Origin: Nocardioides sp. dk884
GTDB lineage: Bacteria; Actinomycetota; Actinomycetes; Propionibacteriales; Nocardioidaceae
Assembly (NCBI RefSeq): GCF_009557055.1
Contig: NZ_CP045649.1
Span: 2,517,501-2,581,500, forward strand
Direction: 5' to 3'
DNA length: 64,000 bases
Part shown: one piece after another, positions 1 to 8,000 of the stretch
Layout of the letters: every line of letters begins with the position of its first letter
How positions within the stretch are numbered: position 1 is the first letter of the stretch
Notes under the pieces: model-generated
Seen by the model: the letters and a program-made list of their open reading frames with translations, nothing else
Databases searched by the model: none
What the model was told of the DNA's origin: nothing
Translations under genes and position numbers: made by a program

Positions 1-1398
1 GATGCTGGCCTGGTCGTAGACGCCGCGGTCCTTCATGAGCCGGACCAGGTTGCCGTTCGCGCGGGGCATCTCGCCGGCCGAGGTGGTCTGGTTCCAGACG
101 TTGGCGACGTAGGGCTCGATGCCCTGGCTGGTGCCGCCGACGATCACCGCGGTGCTCATCGTCGGCGCGACGGCCATCAGGTGCGAGTTGCGGCGGCCGA
201 CGCACCACGCGGGGACGCCGGCCTTCTCGCCCATCCAGCGCGAGGCGGCGTCGGCGCGGGCGTGGATGTGCTCGAAGATCTCGATGTTGAGCGCCGCCGC
301 CTTCTCGGACTCGAACGGGACGGAGTGCCGCTGCAGGTAGTCGTGGTAGCCCATGACGCCCAGCCCGAGGCTGCGGGCCTTCTCGGTGTAGCGCACCGCG
401 CGCTCCAAGCCGCGGATCTGGCGCGCCCGTCGCAGGAACGCCTCGGCCACCGCGTCGAGGAAGACGGTCGCGACGTACGCCGTGTCGCGGTCTCGCCACT
501 CGTCGTACGTCGCCAGGTTCAGCGAGGAGAGCACACAGGTGTAGGAATGCTCCTCGTCGCTGAACAGGGTGATCTCCGAGCACAGGTTGGAGGCCTTGTT
601 CTCCAGGCCGTGGGCTCGGTAGGACTCGGTCTGGTGGGCGTTGACGGTGTCGACCTTCCAGATGTAGCCCTTGCCCAGCACGACGCGGATCTTCAAGACC
701 CGCTGGTAGCGCTCGAGGGCGTCCTTGTCGCCGGCGAGCATCCGATCGATGAAGGCCTGGGTGAAGATCCACCCGACGTTCTTGTTGGCCGGCTCGCGGT
801 AGATGAGGTCGGCGAGCTCGTGGAAGTCGGGGTGGTCGACCGGGAGGTACCCGGCCCAGGAGCCGCGGCGGGTGGCGCCCTGACTGATCTGGTTGGTCAT
901 CTCGGCGAAGTTGCAGAACACCGGGACCACGCCGTTGGCCTTGCCGTTGTCGCCGAAGCTGGCGCCGCGCGGGCGGATGTCGCCCAGGTAGGCGGAGGTG
1001 CCGAACCCGTTCTGGGAAAGGATCGCGGCTTCCTTGAGGGTCTCGTAGAAGCCCCACACCGAGTCCTCGATGTAGGACCCCTCGCACGAGACCGGGAGAC
1101 CTCGGGTGGTGCCCAGGTTGGCCAGCACGGGCGTGGAGGGCGAGAGCCAGCCGTTCCAGATCGCCTCGAAGAACAGCTCGGTCCAGGGGCGCCCGTCCTC
1201 GCGGGGGTACATCTCGTCGGCGAGGACGCCGGCCGTGCGCGCGATCGTCTCGTAGCGCTCCCGCACGCTCTGCCCGGCCACGGTGTACTTGGCCTTGACC
1301 ATGGCGTAGCCGGCGGTGGTCATGAAGGCGGGGACGGTCTCGGCTGCCTGCAGCGCCTTGCGCTCGGCGGAGAGGGTCTCCCAGTTCTTGTTGGTCAT
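1..1398 (-). CDS. nrdA: Class I ribonucleotide reductase, large (alpha) subunit, 3' part outside window
   Basis: The alpha subunit reduces ribonucleotides to deoxyribonucleotides, using a radical delivered by the beta subunit. The frame is open from the ATG at 1398 to the window edge, giving 466 codons with no stop. Readable family segments include GSYIEDSVWGFYETLKE, NGFGTSAYLGDIRPRG and the Cys-containing stretch TCVLSSLNLATYDEW, which match the class I catalytic barrel. The ATG overlaps the nrdB stop (ATGA), so the two subunits are translationally coupled. The C-terminal redox cysteines lie outside the window. The nrdA/nrdE choice is not certain; nrdA is used because of the B12-regulated context. 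Confidence 0.9.
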   Translation of the reverse strand, partial: MTNKNWETLSAERKALQAAETVPAFMTTAGYAMVKAKYTVAGQSVRERYETIARTAGVLADEMYPREDGRPWTELFFEAIWNGWLSPSTPVLANLGTTRGLPVSCEGSYIEDSVWGFYETLKEAAILSQNGFGTSAYLGDIRPRGASFGDNGKANGVVPVFCNFAEMTNQISQGATRRGSWAGYLPVDHPDFHELADLIYREPANKNVGWIFTQAFIDRMLAGDKDALERYQRVLKIRVVLGKGYIWKVDTVNAHQTESYRAHGLENKASNLCSEITLFSDEEHSYTCVLSSLNLATYDEWRDRDTAYVATVFLDAVAEAFLRRARQIRGLERAVRYTEKARSLGLGVMGYHDYLQRHSVPFESEKAAALNIEIFEHIHARADAASRWMGEKAGVPAWCVGRRNSHLMAVAPTMSTAVIVGGTSQGIEPYVANVWNQTTSAGEMPRANGNLVRLMKDRGVYDQASI

Positions 1399-2396
1399 CA
1401 GAACACGAACTCCATCTCACCGATCGTGCGGTTGTACTCGTTGCCGGTCACCTGGAAGAAGTCGTGGAACTGGGTGCCGTTGATGCCGCTGTAGAACCAC
1501 TCGGCGACCGGGTTGTCCGCGATCTCGAACAGCGGCTCCATCCCCATGCTGTCCAGCGTGAGGTTCACCCGGGACTTCACGAACGTCTCCAGGTCGGCCT
1601 GCTCGATGCCCGGGATGGGGCCGTGAGCGAAGAGCATCTCGACGATGCGCTGCTCGTGGGCGTAGACGTAGTCCGCCACCGCGCGGACGCGGTCGAACAA
1701 CGCATCGCGCTCGGCCTGGAACGTCGCCGGCGAGACGGAGCGCTCGTACTCCTCCAGGGTGGTGCGGAACAGCCACGCCCCGCCGGTCGCGTGCAGGTTC
1801 TCGTCGCGGGCGGAGAAGTTGATGCCGCTCACGACGTTCTGCAGCAGGTTCTTGCCCCCGGACTGGAAGTGCTTGAGGAAGGCGAAGTTCGAGTACAGGA
1901 CGCAGTTCTCCATCAGCGTGAAGACGCTGAGCGCGTAGAGGAGGTCGTCGTCGGCGATCGCGTCCCAGACGAACTGGATGCGCTCGGCCAGCACCGGGTC
2001 GTTCTTGTAGGAGCTGTAGAACTCCTCGGTGTCGATCATCAGCACCTGGTTGAGCTTCGCGTAGAACGGCGCGTGCATGTTGAGCTCGGCGAACGAGAAC
2101 GCGTTGCTCATCATCTGGATCTCCGGACGCGGGAACGCGTGGAAGATCCGGTCCCCCCACACCTCGCCGCCGAGAATCAGCTCATAGATCGTGAACAGCT
2201 TGAGGGTGGTCTTGACGGCCGCCTGCTCGGCCTCGGTCATCGTGACCAGGAAGTCCTGCTTGTCGTTGGCGACCGGGATCTCCTCAGCGGTCCAGAAGAT
2301 GCTCCGCTGCTTCTTCGCCAGGTCCTCGGCTTGGGGGTAGTCGAATACGTAGGCCGACTTCTCGGTCCGGATCGGTAGACCAGTGGTGTCGATCAT
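1398..2396 (-). CDS. nrdB: Class I ribonucleotide reductase, small (beta) subunit
   Basis: The 332-residue beta subunit holds the metal/radical cofactor for the alpha subunit. The start is the ATG at 2396 (MIDTTGLPIR), with GGAGA about 8 nt upstream; the frame stays open further upstream but runs into the riboswitch leader. Metal-site segments are GGEVWGDRI, FAELNMHAPFY, LMENCVLYS and ARDENLHA. The tyrosine four residues after the His of the first helix (HAPFY) is placed like the radical tyrosine. The usual E-x-x-H of that helix reads E-x-x-x-H here, while the second E-x-x-H (ENLH) is normal. The gene directly precedes nrdA and lies behind a cobalamin riboswitch. Confidence 0.9.
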   Translation of the reverse strand: MIDTTGLPIRTEKSAYVFDYPQAEDLAKKQRSIFWTAEEIPVANDKQDFLVTMTEAEQAAVKTTLKLFTIYELILGGEVWGDRIFHAFPRPEIQMMSNAFSFAELNMHAPFYAKLNQVLMIDTEEFYSSYKNDPVLAERIQFVWDAIADDDLLYALSVFTLMENCVLYSNFAFLKHFQSGGKNLLQNVVSGINFSARDENLHATGGAWLFRTTLEEYERSVSPATFQAERDALFDRVRAVADYVYAHEQRIVEMLFAHGPIPGIEQADLETFVKSRVNLTLDSMGMEPLFEIADNPVAEWFYSGINGTQFHDFFQVTGNEYNRTIGEMEFVF

Positions 2397-2577
2397 GTCG
2401 TGGTTCTCCGTTCGCGAGCCGGTCGAACCGGCCCGCTCGTCGTGAGCTGGAAGCGGTGCTTCCACGAACGAGGAACGGAGAGGACGTCGACGCCAGCACA
2501 GACCTAGACCTGGACACAGCGACTCATCGATCCCCTGACCTTCCCTCGAGGTCGCGGAACCCACCCGTGACGGGCGA

Positions 2578-2785
2578 GCGCTGGCAGGTCTTCGGACTCG
2601 TGGGCGAGGAGCCAGGCTCCGGTCCTACTGTCCATCGCTTCCCAGGACCGTGATCGTCGGTCCCAGTGCTTCCTGTCGATCCAGGAGACGGAGGTCGTTC
2701 CCACTCACCGCTGCGGGGCAGTCCCGGAATCTCACCGGGTTCCCTCTTGCGACGACGACCCTGGATGGGCCGTCGAACCAGCTGC
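2578..2785 (-). promoter_or_regulatory. Cobalamin (B12) riboswitch upstream of nrdB
   Basis: Read on the minus strand, the leader contains the B12 core GGGAACCCGGUGAGAUUCCG, followed directly by GGACUGCCCCGCAGCGGU (about 2703-2745), and the distal element GAGUCCGAAGACCUGCC (about 2583-2600). These are the diagnostic conserved blocks of the adenosylcobalamin aptamer, in the right order and spacing. About 180 nt separate it from the nrdB start, enough for an expression platform. B12 riboswitch control of a class I reductase is known from Streptomyces coelicolor nrdABS, where a B12-dependent class II enzyme takes over when cobalamin is present. The outer edges are approximate. Confidence 0.88.
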
Positions 2786-3036
2786 AGGATCCACCATATA
2801 CGGGAACTACAGATCTGTAATCCCCCAGATGTTGTGTCCGCCGGCGCACGTGGTCGAGGTAACACCCGGCTCCGAGGACGCAGGCCCGACGCCCTTGCGG
2901 TCGGCGACGAGGCCGCGCCGGTCTCGGCGTCTCGCCCACTCCCGGGGTCACCCCGGCCACGATCGTGGCGGTCGCTCCGCCGATCACGGAGCCGATGGTC
3001 GCGGCGGCCACGGCCAGGACAGCGCAGCGCGCTGCT

Positions 3037-3475
3037 CTACAGCGCGGCGATCAGGGGCTCGAGAACGGCGACGGCTTCGACCATGAGGGTGACCAGCGAC
3101 TCCCGACCATCGCCGTCGGACCATCGGGTGGTTGCCTCGAGCATCGCCGCGGTCAACGCTGCTGCCGTCAACGCGCTGTCCTCGAGCTTCGAGTGGTACG
3201 CCGTACTCAGCACCGTGCCCAGGATGGCGACCCCGACGGTCCCGCCAATCTGGCGAAGCGCTTGAAGGAGTCCGGACCCCGAGCCAGTGCGGTCCACGGA
3301 CAAGGCGCCCATAGCGATAGCCATGGACGCGGGCAGGACCAGGCCGATACCGGCGCCCAGCGCCGTGATCCAGGTCGCCGTGAAGACATAGCTGGTTCCG
3401 ATGTCGGTCATCGCGGCCAGGCCGAGGGCGAGCGCCGAGAGTCCGAGGCCGCCGATAACGACGAGGCGTGCACAT
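3037..3475 (-). pseudogene. MFS (DHA2/EmrB-QacA type) transporter, C-terminal remnant
   Basis: About 146 codons on the minus strand read as the last helices of a drug:H+ antiporter: LVVIGGLGLSALALGL, GAGIGLVLPASMAIAMGALS, then SGLLQALRQIGGTVGVAILG and the stop at 3037. DHA2 transporters are about 450-500 residues with 14 helices, so only the last three or four remain. The similarity ends near 3475, where unrelated sequence begins. No start codon with a ribosome site fits this piece. It looks like a chromosomal gene cut when neighbouring DNA arrived, and may mark the left edge of the mobile region. Confidence 0.7.
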
Positions 3476-3813
3476 CGAGGCGCCGCTACGGACTCCCCTC
3501 AAGAAGGCTCGGTAGGCGGTGTGCAGGGGCGCAGCTGGGATCGAAGGTCCGCTGGACGTGTGAGGTCATGTCCTCGTCGCGGGTGATGGCCAGCAGGCGG
3601 GTGGGCCCGGTCAGTTGCGGGGGCTCGGTTCCGTCGCAGTGCCAGTCGGGACCGTTATGGCGAAGGCTGAGGGGCCGGTATGGTCCACCTCGGCCGCGGT
3701 GGCGCCCCCACCCCGTGACGCCATCGCGGCCACCCATGCCTTGCTGAGACGGCGGCCACGCACCGCGCGCACCGCGCGCAAGCGCGTCGGCGTGGGCGCC
3801 TAGCCTCGACAGG
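3476..3813. other. Stretch without a confident gene
   Basis: Between the MFS remnant and the first small plus-strand gene I see no recognisable coding region. A minus-strand frame ending at 3486 is open for about 120 codons but is rich in Arg/Gly and matches no family that I know. A GC-rich repetitive run near 3750-3790 (several GCGCGCAC-like units) has no clear structure. This may be scar DNA at the junction between host and mobile element. Confidence 0.4.
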
Positions 3814-3972
3814 GTGAAGATGATCGCGACGTACCGCGCCGCCGGCGAGACCCTCACCGAGGGCCGCGAGCTGGAGATCGAGCGCGACGACTACGACGGC
3901 TGCTGGGCAGTTGCCCGGGCTGAGGTCCGTGACGGCGAGCAGCTGATCTACATCCGCGTCGAGCAGGATTAG
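3814..3972 (+). CDS. Small hypothetical protein (52 aa)
   Basis: The frame starts at a GTG (3814) or an ATG two codons later (3820) and ends in TAG at 3972. The product is small, acidic and beta-strand-like (segments ATYRAAGETLTEGRELEIERD and QLIYIRVEQD). Codon use (G/C third positions) fits a real gene. It overlaps the convergent gene at 3969 by a few bases. Short proteins of this sort are common near actinobacterial mobile elements. I do not recognise the family. Confidence 0.5.
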   Translation: MKMIATYRAAGETLTEGRELEIERDDYDGCWAVARAEVRDGEQLIYIRVEQD

Positions 3973-4244
3973 CCGACCTTGCGGACCCTGTCCGCCGACA
4001 GCCACTGCGCGTGCCCGGCGCTCGCGACGTTGCCGCCGCGGGATCCCCACATCACCAGGGCCTCCCAGCTCTCACCGACCTTGCGCCAGTCGAGCAGTAC
4101 GCCGGGGAGTGCAGCCTCCCAACGGCCGTCCGGCGCCACCCAAACGTGGCGGGGCACAGTGTGCCCCTGCTGTCCGGTTCCGTCCGTCGCACGCATGGCC
4201 AGATCGTAGAAGCGGTCGCCGACCGCGCATTGAGCAGGCGGCAA
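3969..4244 (-). CDS. Small hypothetical protein (91 aa)
   Basis: This is a compact single-domain protein with many aromatic residues (RHVWVAPDGRWEAALPGVLL, WRKVGESWEALVMWGSRGG). The pattern, two Trp-rich strands followed by a short helix, suggests a small beta-rich fold rather than a chance frame. It is convergent with the 52-residue gene and overlaps its stop. It lies just upstream of other short mobile-element genes and the relaxase. No catalytic motif is visible and no function can be assigned. Confidence 0.6.
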   Translation of the reverse strand: MPPAQCAVGDRFYDLAMRATDGTGQQGHTVPRHVWVAPDGRWEAALPGVLLDWRKVGESWEALVMWGSRGGNVASAGHAQWLSADRVRKVG

Positions 4245-4392
4245 GCGAGCACCCGCCCGCGCCGCGAGCCCCGTGGCCTCGCCTGTTGGCTAGGCGGCAT
4301 GAGCACCCGCGGACCCACAAGAACTTCAACAAGAAGCACGAACTGCCCGCCGTCGACCATCGAGGCGGTCGAAGACGCGCTCGTGCCGACCC

Positions 4393-4740
4393 TCAGGAGC
4401 TCGCGCCGTCACGCTCGCCGCCCTGCTCGCTGCCGTCGTCGGTCTGACGCTCCCTGGCGAGCCGCCGCAGCCGCGTCGCCTCGCGCACCGTCATCGCCTC
4501 GCCACACCACGCCACAGCCTCACCCAAGGACAGGCCTTCGTGCTCCGTCAACTTCCGCAGCGCCTCGCCGGCTCGCTTCTCGGTCTCGGCCACCGCCGCG
4601 TCGCGCTCACCGATCGCGATCATGACTCGCTCGGCCAGGTCGATCACCCGGCGCTCCCGTTCCTCGCTCTCCTTGCGCCGCTTCTCGGCCATCTCCCGTG
4701 CTGTGTGCCGTGCCCGCTGCCTGATCGTCTGCTGGCTCAT
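4393..4740 (-). CDS. Coiled-coil protein upstream of relaxase, possible mobilisation accessory
   Basis: The 115-residue product is highly charged, with a long predicted coiled coil (REMAEKRRKESEERERRVID and following) and a short second helical part around EGLSLGEAVAWCGEAMTVRE. The start chosen is the ATG at 4740 (MSQQTIRQRA), with GAGG about 8 nt upstream; an in-frame ATG at 4764 is the alternative. The gene is divergent from the relaxase gene and separated from it by about 290 bp that may hold the origin of transfer. Small basic or coiled-coil proteins in this place often help relaxosome assembly; that role is inferred from position alone. Confidence 0.6.
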   Translation of the reverse strand: MSQQTIRQRARHTAREMAEKRRKESEERERRVIDLAERVMIAIGERDAAVAETEKRAGEALRKLTEHEGLSLGEAVAWCGEAMTVREATRLRRLARERQTDDGSEQGGERDGASS

Positions 4741-5031
4741 CCAGGTCCTCACTCGTGTCGACATGGACTTTGACAGTCCACCTACGCCATTTTCCGGACC
4801 CCGAGCGATCACATAACCCTAGAGACCTTCAAGACCCGCTCCCTCGATCCATCCAGTCCACCCGATCCGACCCCGACGCCCCAGCCCTCCCCCACGCCCC
4901 TCAGCGTCCCCCCAGATTTCCGCGAGCTCCCATGTGCCACACACCTCTTGCATTCTCGGTTCGCCGAACAGAAGGAACAGGGGTAGGTATCCGCCCAGGA
5001 GTGATCGCCTGGCGCGCACAAGCGCGGGTAG
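4741..5031. other. Intergenic region next to relaxase gene, candidate origin of transfer
   Basis: This 290-bp gap separates the divergent coiled-coil gene and the MobF relaxase gene. It contains an inverted repeat, TGGACT-N5-AGTCCA (4764-4780), and a strongly C-rich, strand-biased run from about 4850 to 4930. Origins of transfer of MobF systems usually lie beside the relaxase gene and contain short inverted repeats, so this is the best candidate in the window. No nic consensus could be recognised. The region must also carry promoters for both flanking genes. Confidence 0.3.
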
Positions 5032-8000
5032 GTGACCGTGACGATGAGCCTCCACAAGCTGACGGCGGGGTCGGGGTACGACTACTTGACCCGCCAGGTC
5101 GCAGCGATGGACGCCACCGACAAGGGCCACACCGGCCTGGCGAGCTACTACACCGAGAAGGGCGAGTCCCCCGGCGCGTGGGTCGGCTCGGGCCTGGCGA
5201 GCATCGAGGGACTCTCTGCCGGCGACGTCGTCACCGCCGATCACATGCAGAGCCTGTTCGGCTCCGGCCACCACCCGCTGGCCACCCAGCGGACCAAGGA
5301 GCTGGACCAGCGGACCGGCAGCGATGAGGCCCGGCGGCCGACCAGTTCGGACTACAAGACCGCGGTCCGGCTCGGCACCCCGTACAAGGTCTACGCCGGC
5401 GACATCAGCCCGTTCCGGGTCGAGGTCGCCAAACGCATAGCGGCCCTCAACCAGTCCTCCGGCCTGTCTGGGGACTGGTCGGTTCCCGCGGCCGAACGGG
5501 CCAAGATCCGCACCGAGGTGGCTGCGGAGTTCTTCCGTGCCGAGCACGGCCGCGACCCCGGCGATGCCCGCGAGCTCGCCGCGACGATCGCGAAGCACTC
5601 CCGGCCCAAGACCAACGCGGTTGCCGGCTACGACCTGACCTTCTCACCGGTCAAGAGCGTCTCGGTGCTGTGGGCGATCTCCGACCCGCGGACCGCCGCG
5701 GTGATCGAGCGGGCACACCAGGCAGCGCTCAAGGACGCGCTGGACTTCATCGAATCCAGCGCACTGTTCACTCGCCGGGGCACCAACGGCGTTCGCCAGG
5801 TCGACGTCCGTGGCCTGGTCGCCACCGCGTTCACCCACCGGGACTCCCGGGCCGGCGACCCCGACCTGCACACGCACGTTGCCGTGGCCAACAAGGTCCA
5901 GACCCTCGATGGCACGTGGCTGGCCATCGACGGTCGGCCGCTGCACAAGGCGGTCGTCTCGGCCTCGGAGACCTACAACACCGCGCTCGAGCGGCACCTG
6001 GTCGACGCCCTCGGCGTCCGGTTCGAGGAGCGCCCGAACGAGGACGCCCGCAAGCGGTCGGTGCGTGAGATCGTCGGCGTCGACCCTGCGCTGAATCGCC
6101 GCTTCTCCAAGCGCCGCCTCGACGTCGAGGACCGCCGCAAGGTCCTCGCGGCCACGTTCCAGTCTGCCCACGGCCGCCCGCCGACCCCGGTCGAGACCAT
6201 CCAGCTGTCCCAGCAGGCGACGCTGGAGACCCGCGAGGCCAAGCACGAGCCCCGCTCGCTGGCCGAGCAGCGCGAGGCCTGGCACCGCGAGGCGGTCGAG
6301 GTGCTCGGCACCCCGCATCGGGTCAAGCAGATGGTGCACGGCGCCCTCAACCCGACGGGTGCGGCCCGCTCCGCCGCCGACGCGGCTTGGTTCGCCAAGA
6401 CCACCGACCGCATCGTGGCGACGATGGAGGGCGGCCGGAGCACGTGGCAGTACTGGCACGTCTACGCAGAGGCCCAGCGGCAGATCCGGGCCGCCGACGT
6501 GCCCACCAACCAGGTCTCCGGGGTGGTCGACCTGCTGGTCAGCGAGGTCCTTGAGGGCCGCTCGGTGAGCATGGCCCGCCCCTGGGACACCATCAGCGAG
6601 CCGGTCGAGCTGCGCCGCGCGGACGGGTCCTCGGTCTACACCCAGGCCGGGGCCGACCTGTTCACCTCACGCAGGGTGCTGGCGGCCGAGCAGCGCCTGG
6701 TCCACGCCGCCGGCCGCCATGACGGGTACGCCGTCGAGGCGTCCTCGGTCGACCTGGCGCTGCTGGAGTCGACCGCCAACGGCATCACCCTCAACGCCGG
6801 ACAGGCCACGCTGGTGCGCGAGATGGCCACCTCGGGCGCCAGGCTCCAGTTGGCGATCGCCCCCGCCGGATCGGGCAAGACCACGGCGATGCGCGCCCTG
6901 GCCAGCGCGTGGAGCGACGGCGGCGGCACCATCATCGGCCTGGCTCCCTCGGCGGCGGCCGCGGACGCCCTCCGCATCTCCATGGGCTCCCAGAGCGGCA
7001 CCCTGACCGACACCCTGGCCAAGCTCACGCACTCCCTTGAACAGGCCAGGCAGACCGGCACGGCGATGCCGGACTGGGTGGCCGGCATCGACTCCTCGAC
7101 GCTCGTGGTGATCGACGAGGCCGGCATGGCCGACACCCTTTCCCTGGACGCCGCGGTCTCCTACATCCTCGAGCGCGGTGGCAGCGTTCGCCTGATCGGT
7201 GATGACCAGCAGCTCTCCGCGATCGGCGCCGGCGGCGTGCTGCGCGACATCCGAGCCACCCGCGGCGCGCTGCAGCTGGGCGAGCTCGTCCGGTTCACCG
7301 ACCCCGCCGAGGGCGCAGCGTCGCTGGCCCTGCGCGCGGGCAAGAGCGAGGCGCTCGGCTTCTACCTCGACCGCGACCGAGTTCACGTCGGCGACCTAAC
7401 GACCATGACCGAGGAGGTCTTCGCCGCCTGGCAGGCCGACCGCGCCGCCGGCCGGGACTCGATCATGCTCGCCCCGACCCGCGACCTGGTCAGCGACCTG
7501 AACCGGCGGGCCCGCGCTCACCGCCTGGACGGGATCGGTCCGGCCGAGGCCGCCAGCAGCGGACCGGTGCGGCGGCTCGCCGACGGCAACGAGGCGTCGC
7601 TCGGCGAGCTGATCATCACCCGCGAGAACGACCGCCGGCTGCGCACCTCGGCCACCGACTGGGTGAAGAACGGTGACCGCTGGATCGTCCTGGTGATCCA
7701 CGACGGCGGCGACCTGAGCGTCCAGCACACCCAGCACGGCCGCACCGTGCGACTGCGAAGTGACTATGTCGCCAAGGCCACCGAGCTCGGCTACGCGTGC
7801 ACCGTGCACACCGCCCAGGGCGTCACCACCGACACGATGCACGCCCTGGCCACCGGCACCGAGTCGCGCCAGCAGCTCTACACGATGATGACCCGGGGAG
7901 CGCACGCCAACCACGTGTACCTCGAGGTTGTCGGTGACGGCGACCCGCACTCGGTGATCCACCCGACCTTGGTCCAGCCGCTCACCCCCACCGACATCCT

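Noticed and set aside
181..1494. A 437-codon plus-strand frame opposite nrdA
   Set aside because: It is the antisense of conserved nrdA codons, a usual by-product of GC-rich third positions, and its protein is repetitive Val/Gly/Arg.
2791..2837. Two possible NrdR boxes upstream of the riboswitch (around ACACAACATCTGGGGG and CCCGTATATGGTGGAT)
   Set aside because: The spacing of about 33 bp is attractive, but by eye only 10 and 9 of 16 consensus positions match. Too weak to report as sites.
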